47,606 bases of DNA, taken from CBDCLY01 sp965218715 (lineage in GTDB: Bacteria > Bacteroidota > Bacteroidia > Flavobacteriales_E > Vicingaceae). The stretch is from the NCBI GenBank assembly GCA_965218715.1, contig CBDCLY010000037.1:1-47606 (forward strand). Reading direction: 5' to 3'. A program made the translations under genes and the position numbers. Of this stretch, positions 10,801-17,447 are shown in pieces. The first letter of the stretch is position 1, and each line of letters begins with the position of its first letter. The notes beneath the pieces were generated by a model. It did no database searches. It saw only the letters and a list, made by a program, of their open reading frames with translations, and was not told the DNA's origin.

Positions 10801-11307
10801 TTTACCATTACTCCGGGTGCTTCTGGCGCATGGATTGGTAATGGGATTGTTTCAACTGGTATTGCAACAGGAAGTTCTATGTATCGTCAAGGTTCAAGTG
10901 ATAATGATGATATAACTGATTTCATTGTTAATACTATTGACCAAGGCGTTACCAATACAGGCTTAACATTGCCATTTGCTGGTGGTGGATGTGCTAGCCC
11001 AAGAGCGGTTGCCTATTTAGGAGTTGAGTGTGTTGTTGGAATTGAGGACATTGCTGCTGTTGATTATTTCAGCATCAACCCTAATCCATCTAACGGATTG
11101 TTCAAATTGAACATCAAAACTCAACAAGCTGAAGAATTCATCTTAAATGTTAGAGACGTTAGCGGTAAGCTAGTGTTTAACGAGCAGGTGAATGTTAACG
11201 GTGCATTCCAACGTGATTTAGACTTCACAGGATTTGCTAAAGGAATTTACTTCCTTCAAATTCAAACTGGCGAAGAGTCGCGAATTGAGAAATTGATTAT
11301 CAAATAG
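4813..11307 (+). CDS. Giant T9SS-secreted modular surface protein, complete (2164 aa)
   Basis: A signal peptide (MKKRYSLLAAMVFGAFLGFS, then QTAS) opens the protein. Approximate domains: MAM-like jelly roll (26-206), CARDB-like (206-309), beta-helix 1 (317-750), Fn3-like (756-843), MAM-like 2 (846-1016), CARDB-like 2 (1020-1126), beta-helix 2 (1126-1586), CARDB-like 3 (1590-1710), Ig-like (1712-1786), a linker-like domain (1790-1876), lamin-tail domain with LLITEADPGSPDMLEIQN (1877-1990), and a T9SS type A sorting domain (2086-2164) with NPNPSNGLF and the ending KLIIK. Beta-helix 1 plus Fn3 is nearly identical to the upstream gene. The first helix opens with the GNYTLNPANPSSATNFTSFA type motif common in Bacteroidota beta-helix secreted proteins. 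Surface location follows from the signal peptide and tail. Adhesin or polysaccharide-binding function is inference; no catalytic motif was seen. Confidence 0.93.
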   Translation: MKKRYSLLAAMVFGAFLGFSQTASLPITEDFELETQNQNCNATINLVSANFVNVSTDGVQDWSPDAGGTSSSSTGPAVDHSPGTGAGIYLYTETSGCNNRTVSLESVHMDWSAFSGVKIEFWYHMFGATMGTMHLDMRVGSGAWTNDVITSWTGNVDQWMLQSHSVFDTAFVNKDSVQMRIRGLTGTSFTSDMAIDDIAITPIVSLNLAGAGLTSPSFPFCAGPALPVAADFLNDGTDTITSFTTIREINGVQDSTTFTGSLVPGATQNVAFPAFTFASGVVYDVKIWTKNPNGMADQAPADDTVSVLGARTGLPAGNYTLNPANPSSATNFTSFADLGTALSNFGTCGAVNVTVSPGTYSESLNLSGVTGPNELARVTIDGGDSSTTTITSANYFTVALDGVSYITLKNMKIENTNATASMAVLFGNGSNYNEVTNSIIEVSTTSTNFNITGVGTSTSTTARVTGASANHNTVANSVINGGYYQTYFYGNNTTLQVGNKIMNNDFNDGYYYGVYVYYQDSVEVVGNNIDMTSRNNTQADGAYIWYTTNALFTENWIHAPDYGAYIYNFTQYAPERRQMQVVNNMIISDTDFGMYLLYQDSVDIFHNSIVTNGTVNPAFQIGASTTNTIESYDVRNNIFSSANTEAFEMSNVTDTLFTKLDNNAYNSGGANTFNIANTTYADLTAFKTANPNLNGASIEGDPQFASPTNLHIIGAFVNDGGDNSVSILTDIDGDVRPASGATNVDIGADEFSPPLCPPPSNLGSVNPSLDSVTIFWTGGAVSTFEYEVVASGAAQGSGTGVISGSDSVRIGGLTASTTYDYYVREICGRGDSSIWIGPSSFSTANGIPYFQDFENFGTNLTGLISAEGWSTNNTPTPHWESGSSTSSSSTGPTADHTTGSGTFLYLECSGGTTGDDDTLFSPSIFVDPAFTAIELSFWYHMFGAAMGSLEVYIESAGVNTLITTITGQQQSAQGDAWLNFATNLSGYNGNSVRLKFVGIRGTSFTSDMAIDDVALNVLAPVNAGVIGLMSPSLPLCPGTVTPVAAVKNFGLDSLTSVKVLWNVNGVLDSTTYTTTILSGDTAAVTLAPLTINSTTIYDIDIYTKDPNGMVDPINADDTTSLDGLRTGLSGNFTIDTSLAASATNWQSFTAFANDISNYGVCGAVIVDVAPGTYTEQFEINGLEGTDSASTITINGHNATITFGSTNANQRAVVTLDDASWITIDSLNIVAAGGTYGWGLQNINGTHHVTLSNSTIDVGFTSTSSFFAGIVNSGSRTSPTASGGSMHDINIINNEIIGGWAGITSYGDFNAPTQYNFNISNNTIRDFYNYGNYILYTDSVTIEGNDITRANRTVVSTFYGVLLSTGCDAAVINGNAIHNISDAAPTSTSLAYPLFVAADAAPGADNYITNNLIYNINNNGTIYALYGSSPENAHFVNNTVSLDEVNSTSTGIVRGIYQLGASNTEYTNNIITISRGGTGTKHGVYMTGAPSSCDYNNIYITSTGGTNSYGFFSVDQTSLSDWQTNTAYGANSHETDPQYVSLATDDFEPGNGLINAVGLGHPNITTDFFGLARSASNPDIGAIEFTPPASNNLGFTGVAGPVISTDSCYGSSEDVIVTVINAGGTILDFTASNATLTVGVTGGVTANLSMNITNNSFNGGNPLAIGSTMDVNMGSINMTNSGNYNLNGLITMATDTFPQNDTLVDTLMLAPVSGGTIAGSDTICMGDTVTISTSNFVGTIQWQVLNGTTWTDITGADSSELTINPMSLTSYRVLACGTVSSDTLDVLPITLVAPRADGDTAVAASCNIAATAVGTAISSNPNPTFDWYDAATGGNKISTGGAYSVSTDGDSISWTQTPTGTMQFYDTVWVEEVTAGGAGGSSLLITEADPGSPDMLEIQNVSSNGVDVTGWSVAVSNSYTDINNTNTTVQTLSGIMPSGALDFWTDAATNAWGSNLFWNPGSPGWIIIVDNLGNIVDFVIWEWSAADIATMSITVNGFTITPGASGAWIGNGIVSTGIATGSSMYRQGSSDNDDITDFIVNTIDQGVTNTGLTLPFAGGGCASPRAVAYLGVECVVGIEDIAAVDYFSINPNPSNGLFKLNIKTQQAEEFILNVRDVSGKLVFNEQVNVNGAFQRDLDFTGFAKGIYFLQIQTGEESRIEKLIIK
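6134..7317 (+). repeat. Near-identical 1.18-kb block, copy 2
   Basis: Second copy of the block at 1-1184, here inside the complete surface-protein gene at about residues 442-835. Amino-acid changes are few (for example Ser/Ala, Phe/Val, Ala/Pro and Phe/Leu in the first 1020 bases), so selection or recent gene conversion has kept the copies alike. Sequence on both sides within the gene is diverged from, or absent in, the visible part of the first gene. Confidence 0.93.
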
Positions 11308-11321
11308 GATAATTAAATAAT

Positions 11322-11353
11322 AAAAAGCCCTCCAGAAATGGAGGGCTTTTTTT
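11322..11353. terminator. Bidirectional terminator between the surface-protein gene and uvrA
   Basis: An 8-bp stem (11326-11333 with 11340-11347, loop of six) is flanked by an A run on the left and a T run on the right, so it can stop transcription from both sides. The right-hand T run touches the uvrA stop codon. Confidence 0.9.
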
Positions 11354-14153
11354 ATGCTAAAAATTTAGCTGTTATGGAATTTTTAGATTTGTATAGGTCG
11401 CCTAGTGTACCCTGGAACATTAACTCTCCACCTAAATCACCGCCCTCAGGGCCAAGATCTATTACCCAATCAGCCTGTTGAATGATGGTGGTGTTATGCT
11501 CAACAACTAACAAACTGTGTCCTTTTTCAATTAAAGCATTAAAGGCATCAAGCAATTTAATGATGTCGTGGAAATGTAAGCCTGTACTCGGCTCGTCGAA
11601 GATAAATAGGATGTGGTTTTTGCTATTCCCCTTTCCCAAATAGGTAGCTAGTTTTATTCTCTGTGCTTCTCCGCCACTTAAAGTCCCAGAAGCTTGACCC
11701 AATTTTACATAGCCAAGACCAACTGCAATTAATGGCATTAGTTTTTCTCCAACTTTAATGGATTGTTTGTCATCTTGATAAGTTCCAAAAAAGTCTACTG
11801 CCTCTTGAATGGTTAATTCCAATACATCTGCGATGCTTTTTCCATGAAAGTGAACGGCTAAAGTTTCCTCTTTAAATCGCTTACCATTGCAGGTTTCACA
11901 AGTCAGATGAATGTCTGCCATGAATTGCATTTCCTCTGTAATTTCTCCTTCACCATGACAAGTTTCGCATCTACCACCTTCTACATTAAAGGAAAAATGA
12001 CCGGCCTGATAGGCTCTGCTTTTTGCAAGTTTTTGGTTCGCAAACAAACTTCTTATTTCATCATAGGCCTTAATGTAAGTAACAGGATTAGATCTAGAGG
12101 ACTTCCCTATAGGGTTTTGATCGATGTATTGGATTTCTTGAATACCATCCAATTCGCCTTCAATGCCCTGATGAAGGCCGGGCTTTTCACTAAATATTCC
12201 TAAATGTCTTTGTATCCCAGGTAGGATTATCTTTTTAACTAGTGATGATTTGCCAGAACCGCTTACACCAGAAACCACCGTCATCGCATGCAATGGTATT
12301 TCTACGTCTATGCCTTTTAAATTATTTTCTCTAGCTCCAAGTACTTTTATAGAATCATTCCACTTTCTAGGATTGACTTTTGGAGGAATCCCTAGCTCTT
12401 TATTTAGATACTTAGCGGTTAAAGTGTGGGCTTCCGCTAATTTTTTTTGATTACCGTTAAAAACCAATTCTCCTCCAAGATGCCCAGCGTATGGTCCAAG
12501 GTCTATTACTGTATCTGCTGCCCGAATAATCTCTTCATCATGTTCAACAACGATAACGGTATTGCCGAGGTTTCTCAAGGATTCTAATATTTGAATCAAC
12601 CGCTGAGTATCTTTTGTATGAAGCCCAATGCTTGGCTCATCAAGAATATACATAGAGCCAACTAAATTACTTCCTAGCGATGAGGCTAAATTAATGCGTT
12701 GAGATTCACCGCCGGATAGACTAGAAGAGGCTCTGTTTAAACTTAGATATCCAAGACCAACCTTTATTAGATAGTCCAATCTATTTTTAATCTCAGTGAT
12801 TAGTCGTTTAGTAATTTCTTTTTCTCGTTCATCCAGTTTAAGATGATCAAAAAAGTGAGCAATCTGTATGATTGATTTGCCTGATAATATAGGGAGAGCT
12901 GTTCCATCAATTTTAACATTAAAAGACTCAGGCCTAATTCTACTTCCTTTGCACAATTGACAAGTAGTTCTCCCTCTGTATCGTGCAAGCATTACTCTGT
13001 ACTGAATTTTATAGCTTTTAGCGCTCAAGTAGTCAAAAAACTGGTGAAGTCCTTTAAAGTGCTTATTGCCATTCCAAAGCAATTCATAGTCTTCTTGGCT
13101 TAAATCAAAAACTGGTTTGTGTATAGGAAAATTAAATTCATGTGCGGAATTGATCAGTTTATCTTTCCAGGTTTTCATTTTCTCACCTTTCCAACAGACT
13201 ATGGCATCTTGAAAAATTGAAAGGGATTTATTGGGAATCACTAAGTTTTCATCAATACCAATTACTTTTCCAAACCCTTCGCAACTCGGACAAGCACCTA
13301 AAGGGCTATTGAAACTAAAAAGGTCTACATGAGGTTCAATGTATTCAACCCCATCTTCTTCAAACAAATTATTGAATCGTTTGGTAGCTAACTTTTTGGA
13401 TTTAATTACATGAACTAGGCAAGTAGAATTGCCTTCAAATAGAGCAGTTTCTATAGAATCCACTATCCGGCTCTTCGATTCAATAAAATCCTCTGCCACA
13501 GAAAACCGATCAATAATTAAGTCCAGCTGGTCACTTTCTAAGCCTTCAGAAGCTAGGTCTTCTAGCCATCTCGCCTCATTATTATAAAAGGCCCTGCTAT
13601 ATCCTTGCTGCATTAATAATTCGATGCTTGCTTGTTGATCCTTCCCCGCACCAAGGTTTTTTAAAGAACAAAGTAAAACGGTACTTCCAATTTCTTGATT
13701 TAAAATGAAATTAGCAATGTCAATAACATTATCTCTTTTTATTTCTTTTCCAGTAGTAGGGGAGATGGTTTTACCAATTCTTGCAAATAGAAGCTTTAAG
13801 TAGTCATAAATTTCTGTGCTTGTTCCAACCGTAGATCTGCTATTGCTAGTGTTTACTTTTTGCTCAATTGCAATTGCGGGAGAAATTCCCTTAATGTATT
13901 CTACTTCAGGTTTTTCAACCTTTCCAAGGAATTGCCTAGCGTAGGAGGACAAACTTTCTACATATCTTCTTTGCCCTTCTGCGTATAATGTGCTAAATGC
14001 TAAAGACGATTTTCCTGAACCTGAAAGGCCAGTGATAACTACTAATTCATTCCTTGGAATGGCAACGTCAACTTCTTTTAAATTATGAACCTTTGCCCCT
14101 TTAATCAAAATAAAGTGTTTTGGGTCCAACCTTTCGAAGTCTTTTTTCGTCAT
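11352..14153 (-). CDS. uvrA: Excinuclease ABC subunit A
   Basis: UvrA is the damage-sensing ATPase of nucleotide excision repair and works as a dimer that loads UvrB. Two ABC-type ATPase halves are visible: the first with GLSGSGKSSL and signature LSGGESQRINLASSLGSNL, the second with SGVSGSGKSSLVKKI and LSGGEAQRIKLATYLGKG. Zinc-binding Cys pairs (ACPSCEGFG with CQLCKGSR; CETCHGEGEI with CETCNGKRF) and DEPSIGLH and DEPSTGLH Walker B regions are present. I start at the ATG at 14153 (MTKKDFERLDPKHF, 933 aa). The frame is open up to 14237, but that extension looks non-coding and would cover the promoter. It is divergent from the sigma factor gene. Confidence 0.97.
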   Translation of the reverse strand: MTKKDFERLDPKHFILIKGAKVHNLKEVDVAIPRNELVVITGLSGSGKSSLAFSTLYAEGQRRYVESLSSYARQFLGKVEKPEVEYIKGISPAIAIEQKVNTSNSRSTVGTSTEIYDYLKLLFARIGKTISPTTGKEIKRDNVIDIANFILNQEIGSTVLLCSLKNLGAGKDQQASIELLMQQGYSRAFYNNEARWLEDLASEGLESDQLDLIIDRFSVAEDFIESKSRIVDSIETALFEGNSTCLVHVIKSKKLATKRFNNLFEEDGVEYIEPHVDLFSFNSPLGACPSCEGFGKVIGIDENLVIPNKSLSIFQDAIVCWKGEKMKTWKDKLINSAHEFNFPIHKPVFDLSQEDYELLWNGNKHFKGLHQFFDYLSAKSYKIQYRVMLARYRGRTTCQLCKGSRIRPESFNVKIDGTALPILSGKSIIQIAHFFDHLKLDEREKEITKRLITEIKNRLDYLIKVGLGYLSLNRASSSLSGGESQRINLASSLGSNLVGSMYILDEPSIGLHTKDTQRLIQILESLRNLGNTVIVVEHDEEIIRAADTVIDLGPYAGHLGGELVFNGNQKKLAEAHTLTAKYLNKELGIPPKVNPRKWNDSIKVLGARENNLKGIDVEIPLHAMTVVSGVSGSGKSSLVKKIILPGIQRHLGIFSEKPGLHQGIEGELDGIQEIQYIDQNPIGKSSRSNPVTYIKAYDEIRSLFANQKLAKSRAYQAGHFSFNVEGGRCETCHGEGEITEEMQFMADIHLTCETCNGKRFKEETLAVHFHGKSIADVLELTIQEAVDFFGTYQDDKQSIKVGEKLMPLIAVGLGYVKLGQASGTLSGGEAQRIKLATYLGKGNSKNHILFIFDEPSTGLHFHDIIKLLDAFNALIEKGHSLLVVEHNTTIIQQADWVIDLGPEGGDLGGELMFQGTLGDLYKSKNSITAKFLA

Positions 14154-14185
14154 AATATCAATTGATCCAATTAGCAAGAGATTGA

Positions 14186-14193
14186 CAAATTTA
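14186..14193 (-). promoter_or_regulatory. Likely -7 box of uvrA
   Basis: The minus strand reads TAAATTTG, a perfect match to the Bacteroidota TAnnTTTG box, 32 bases before the uvrA ATG. No clear TTG element was found at the expected upstream distance. Confidence 0.45.
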
Positions 14194-14342
14194 ACCTTGT
14201 TTTTTCTGTAATTTGGTAAAATAATTGCATAACACAATATTGTAGAATTTTATTCGTTTAAAGATATTGTATCAAATAAAAACAAAACGCCTATAGCCTA
14301 AACATTACTTTTTTAATACAAGCTTTTTACGCTTTAAATAGA

Positions 14343-14933
14343 ATGTTTATGGAACTTAATGCAATTAGTGATCAAACCTTGATCCGTCAATACCTAGAAG
14401 GAAAAGATTCTTCATTTGAAATTTTATTGAAACGATACAAGAGAAGAGTATTCTCTTATATTCTTTTTACTGTTAGAGATGAAGCTTTAGCAAATGATAT
14501 TTTTCAAGAAACTTTCATGAAAGTAATTAGAACGCTTAAGAGAGGGAAATACAACGACGAAGGAAAGTTTCTTCCATGGGTGAATAGAATTGCACACAAT
14601 TTAATCATAGACCATTACAGAAGGAATCAAAAATTCCCAACAACTAGTGGGGGGGAAAACTTCGACATTTTTGAAATTATTCAAGATAAGAACCCAACCA
14701 TTGAGGAGAATACTATTAAAGATCAAATGCTTGCCGATGTAAAAAAGTTGGTTCATCAACTTCCTCAAGACCAGAAAGAAGTGTTGATGATGCGAATGTA
14801 TTTTGACATGAGTTTTAAGGAGATTGCGGAGAGAACAAATGTGAGTATTAATACTGCTTTAGGAAGGATGCGGTATGCTTTAATCAACCTTAGAAAGATG
14901 GCTGAGAAGAATAAAATGACTTTAAGTATTTAG
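14343..14933 (+). CDS. ECF-type RNA polymerase sigma-70 factor
   Basis: A 196-residue sigma factor of the extracytoplasmic-function class. Region 2 is seen around residues 25-95 (ANDIFQETFMKVIRTLKRG, then WVNRIAHNLIIDHYRR) and region 4 around 135-190 (LPQDQKEVLMMRMYFDMSF, then a helix-turn-helix KEIAERTNVSINTALGRMRY). The protein binds core RNA polymerase and redirects it to target promoters, which cannot be read from this sequence. The ATG at 14343 is used; a second ATG at 14349 is equally possible. No anti-sigma factor with a membrane segment follows; the next gene is a small soluble orphan. From memory, a sigma factor next to uvrA, nth and bcp is a recurrent arrangement in flavobacteria, which would mean a core, not accessory, sigma factor. 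Confidence 0.93.
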   Translation: MFMELNAISDQTLIRQYLEGKDSSFEILLKRYKRRVFSYILFTVRDEALANDIFQETFMKVIRTLKRGKYNDEGKFLPWVNRIAHNLIIDHYRRNQKFPTTSGGENFDIFEIIQDKNPTIEENTIKDQMLADVKKLVHQLPQDQKEVLMMRMYFDMSFKEIAERTNVSINTALGRMRYALINLRKMAEKNKMTLSI

Positions 14934-14993
14934 GAAACAATATTTGAATTTCCAATGCGTTAATGGTAGACATAAAAAAACTATTATTTGCGT

Positions 14994-15194
14994 ATGGCTG
15001 ATTTTACAATTTTTGATTACCTACAATTACAACAAGACGAGACTGCATTTTATGAATTAATGGATAAGGAAACGACTTTAGAAGTCGATGAAAATCCAGA
15101 CAATTCTAGTGTTGAGTTTATTCTAAATTATTCCAAAACCATTTCAATTAGGCCTTCCAAAAACATTGGCTCAATTGAGTGTTTATTGAATTAA
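14994..15194 (+). CDS. Small hypothetical protein downstream of the sigma factor (66 aa)
   Basis: I do not recognise this protein. From ATG 14994 it reads MADFTIFDYLQLQQDETAFY and continues acidic and soluble, with no signal peptide, membrane segment, Cys pairs or DNA-binding motif, ending in SIECLLN. A TTG at 14988 could add two residues. It lies 60 bases after the sigma factor stop on the same strand, so the two may be co-transcribed. Its stop codon interlocks with that of nth in the tetramer TTAA at 15191-15194, which suggests that the reading frame is real. A role tied to the sigma factor is a guess. Confidence 0.7.
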   Translation: MADFTIFDYLQLQQDETAFYELMDKETTLEVDENPDNSSVEFILNYSKTISIRPSKNIGSIECLLN

Positions 15195-15826
15195 GAGAAT
15201 AAGCTAGCTCTTCCTACCTTACTACAAATCGGACATATTTTTGGATCATGTGGTCTTGCTTTGCAATATTCTCTTCCAAAATAGATGATTTGTAGGTGGA
15301 GTTTGTTCCATCGATTCATTGGAAATAGACGTTTACAATCTTTCTCGGTCTGTTCAACTGATTTTCCAGTGGATAATCCCCATCGGTATATCAACCTATG
15401 AATGTGAGTATCTACAGGGAAGCTAGGTACATTAAATGCCTGGGCCATGACAACACTAGCCGTTTTATGTCCTACGCCTGGTAAACTTTCTAAATCTTTA
15501 AAATTTTCTGGCACTTTGCCATTAAAATTGTCAACAATGAGGTGAGATAAGCCATGAATGGCTTTTGATTTTTGTGGCGACAAACCACAAGGTTTAATTA
15601 TGGACCTGATTTGTTCTACACTTAAGCTTCTCATATCGTAAGGGTTGTCTGCTAGGCTAAATAAATCAGGAGTAATCTTATTTACTCTTTCATCCGTGCA
15701 TTGTGCTGAAAGCAGCACGGCAATTAGTAATGTGTAGGGGTCCTTGTGGGTCAAAGGAATAGGCGGGGCTTCGTAAAGTTCAGTAAGAATATCGAGGATA
15801 AAAAGGACTTTTTCATTCTTTTTCAT
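15191..15826 (-). CDS. nth: Endonuclease III (DNA glycosylase/AP lyase)
   Basis: Removes oxidised pyrimidines and cuts at abasic sites in base-excision repair. The helix-hairpin-helix LPGVGHKTASVVMAQAF carries the catalytic Lys, and FPVDTHIHRLIYRWGL carries the catalytic Asp. Length 211 aa is normal. In the C-terminal cluster loop only three Cys are visible (about residues 188, 198 and 201, in REYCKARPHDPKICPICSK) with spacing C-x9-C-x2-C, and no fourth Cys before the end. The E. coli enzyme has C-x6-C-x2-C-x5-C. I recall similar tails in other Bacteroidota Nth proteins, so this may be a lineage trait. Confidence 0.96.
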   Translation of the reverse strand: MKKNEKVLFILDILTELYEAPPIPLTHKDPYTLLIAVLLSAQCTDERVNKITPDLFSLADNPYDMRSLSVEQIRSIIKPCGLSPQKSKAIHGLSHLIVDNFNGKVPENFKDLESLPGVGHKTASVVMAQAFNVPSFPVDTHIHRLIYRWGLSTGKSVEQTEKDCKRLFPMNRWNKLHLQIIYFGREYCKARPHDPKICPICSKVGRASLFS

Positions 15827-15867
15827 AATGTAAATATAAGTCTTGATTTCAAATTTTAAGCAAATGT

Positions 15868-15897
15868 TTTGTTTCTATAAAAGAAATTACTACTTTG
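15868..15897 (+). promoter_or_regulatory. Possible promoter of bcp-recA
   Basis: TTTG at 15868-15871, a 19-base spacer and TACTTTG at 15891-15897 resemble the Bacteroidota TTG / TAnnTTTG pair, with the -7 box one T short. The bcp ATG is 33 bases downstream. A moderate match only. Confidence 0.4.
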
Positions 15898-15930
15898 TCG
15901 AAGTACAAAATGACAAAATAATCGTCAAAA

Positions 15931-16389
15931 ATGAGCGAATTGAAAATTGGAGATAAAGCTCCAAAGTTTGAAGGAAAAATTCAAGGAGGGAAAACAATAA
16001 GTAGTGAAGAACTTTTGGGGAAGAAGTATGTTTTATTTTTTTATCCCAAAGACGATACGCCAGGTTGCACAAAAGAGGCATGTAATCTTAGAGATAATCA
16101 TTTAGAACTTAGGAAGAATTCCTTTGAAATAATAGGAGTTAGTGCGGATTCAGAAAAAAAACATCAAAAGTTTATTGATAAGTATCAACTTCCCTTTCCA
16201 TTAATCTCTGATGAAGATAAAAGCATTATATCTGCATTTGGTGCATGGGGATGGAAAAAGTTTATGGGGAGAGAATATGAAGGAATAATCAGAATGACTT
16301 TTGTCATTGATGAAACAGGAACAATAATAGATAAAATAGAGAAAGTAAAAACTAAAAATCACGCAGATCAGATTCTGCTAAAAATATAA
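15931..16389 (+). CDS. bcp: Thiol peroxidase, Bcp/PrxQ-type peroxiredoxin
   Basis: Reduces hydrogen peroxide and organic hydroperoxides using thioredoxin. The motif FYPKDDTPGCTKEACNLRDN holds the peroxidatic Cys and, five residues on, the resolving Cys, which is the classic PrxQ pattern. At 152 aa with no signal peptide it is cytoplasmic. The recA start is only 4 bases after its stop, so bcp and recA are likely one transcript. Confidence 0.96.
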   Translation: MSELKIGDKAPKFEGKIQGGKTISSEELLGKKYVLFFYPKDDTPGCTKEACNLRDNHLELRKNSFEIIGVSADSEKKHQKFIDKYQLPFPLISDEDKSIISAFGAWGWKKFMGREYEGIIRMTFVIDETGTIIDKIEKVKTKNHADQILLKI

Positions 16390-16393
16390 TATT

Positions 16394-17401
16394 ATGAGCA
16401 GTGAAAGCAAAGAAATAAATAAGCAAAAGTTGAAGGCATTGTCTTTAACTATGGAAAAATTGGAAAAGACTTATGGAAAAGGATCCATAATGAAACTGGG
16501 TGATCAGGCCGTTGAAAATGTTGAGGCCATCCCAACTGGATCTGTCGCTCTCGACTTGGCATTAGGAGTAGGAGGGCTTCCAAGGGGACGGATTATTGAA
16601 GTGTATGGGCCAGAATCGTCTGGGAAAACTACTTTAGCAATTCATGCTATTGCGGAAGCTCAAAAACAAGGAGGAATTGCAGCCTTTATTGATGCAGAAC
16701 ATGCTTTTGACCAATTCTATGCTAAAAACTTAGGGGTAGATACAGAGAACTTGCTAATCTCTCAACCAGACAATGGAGAGCAAGCTCTTGAAATTGCCGA
16801 TAATCTAATTCGGTCTGGTGCAATTGATTTAATTGTGATTGATTCAGTTGCGGCGCTTACGCCTAAAGCCGAAATAGAGGGAGAAATGGGAGATTCTAGA
16901 ATGGGCTTGCAAGCAAGATTGATGTCACAAGCATTACGTAAACTTACTGGAACCATCAGCAGAACTGGATGTACATGTATTTTCATAAATCAATTGCGAG
17001 AGAAAATTGGAGTCATGTTTGGAAACCCTGAGACCACCACAGGTGGAAATGCGCTCAAGTTTTATTCCTCTGTTAGAATAGATATTCGTCGAAGCTCCCA
17101 AATTAAGAATGGAGATGAAGTAATTGGAAATAGAGTTAAGGTTAAAGTGGTGAAAAATAAAGTAGCCCCTCCCTTTAGAAGAGCAGAGTTTGATATTATG
17201 TACGGAGAAGGAATTTCAAAGGCTGGTGAAATTATTGATATCGGAGTAGAATTAGACATTATTAAGAAGAGTGGAAGTTGGTTTAGTTACGGTGAAACGC
17301 GATTGGGCCAAGGTAGAGACGCAGTGAAATCATTAATTCTAGATAATCCCGATTTGTTTGATGAATTGGAAACAAAGATCAAAGAAGGGATGAAGTCCTG
17401 A
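16394..17401 (+). CDS. recA: Recombinase A
   Basis: Strand-exchange ATPase for homologous recombination and, where present, SOS co-protease. The Walker A motif GPESSGKTTLAIHA begins near residue 72. Further hallmarks are FIDAEHAFDQFYAKNLGVD, LIVIDSVAALTPKAEIEGE, MGLQARLMSQALRKLTG and FINQLREKIGVMFGNPETTT. Length 335 aa is close to the family norm. No LexA-box-like element was looked for successfully; the gene seems to be read from the bcp promoter. A terminator follows. Confidence 0.99.
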   Translation: MSSESKEINKQKLKALSLTMEKLEKTYGKGSIMKLGDQAVENVEAIPTGSVALDLALGVGGLPRGRIIEVYGPESSGKTTLAIHAIAEAQKQGGIAAFIDAEHAFDQFYAKNLGVDTENLLISQPDNGEQALEIADNLIRSGAIDLIVIDSVAALTPKAEIEGEMGDSRMGLQARLMSQALRKLTGTISRTGCTCIFINQLREKIGVMFGNPETTTGGNALKFYSSVRIDIRRSSQIKNGDEVIGNRVKVKVVKNKVAPPFRRAEFDIMYGEGISKAGEIIDIGVELDIIKKSGSWFSYGETRLGQGRDAVKSLILDNPDLFDELETKIKEGMKS

Positions 17402-17421
17402 TAAAGCAATTTAATTAACTT

Positions 17422-17447
17422 AGTCCCGTTTTCAACGGGACTTTTTT
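17422..17447 (+). terminator. Terminator after recA, touching the next start codon
   Basis: A 9-bp perfect stem (17422-17430 with 17434-17442, loop of three) ends in a T run to 17447. The next base is the A of the ATG of the TPR lipoprotein, so the terminator fills the whole intergenic space. Confidence 0.88.

Noticed and set aside
12800..12988. 62-residue minus-strand open frame and several plus-strand frames within uvrA.
   Set aside because: They overlap a continuous, strongly conserved UvrA frame and show no similarity of their own.
14154..14237. Upstream extension of the uvrA frame by 28 residues.
   Set aside because: The extension lacks UvrA similarity and would cover the perfect -7 box at 14186-14193; the ATG at 14153 fits the family start.
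14994..15194. Anti-sigma factor for the ECF sigma gene.
   Set aside because: No membrane helix, no zinc-binding His/Cys anti-sigma motif and too short; kept as hypothetical only.
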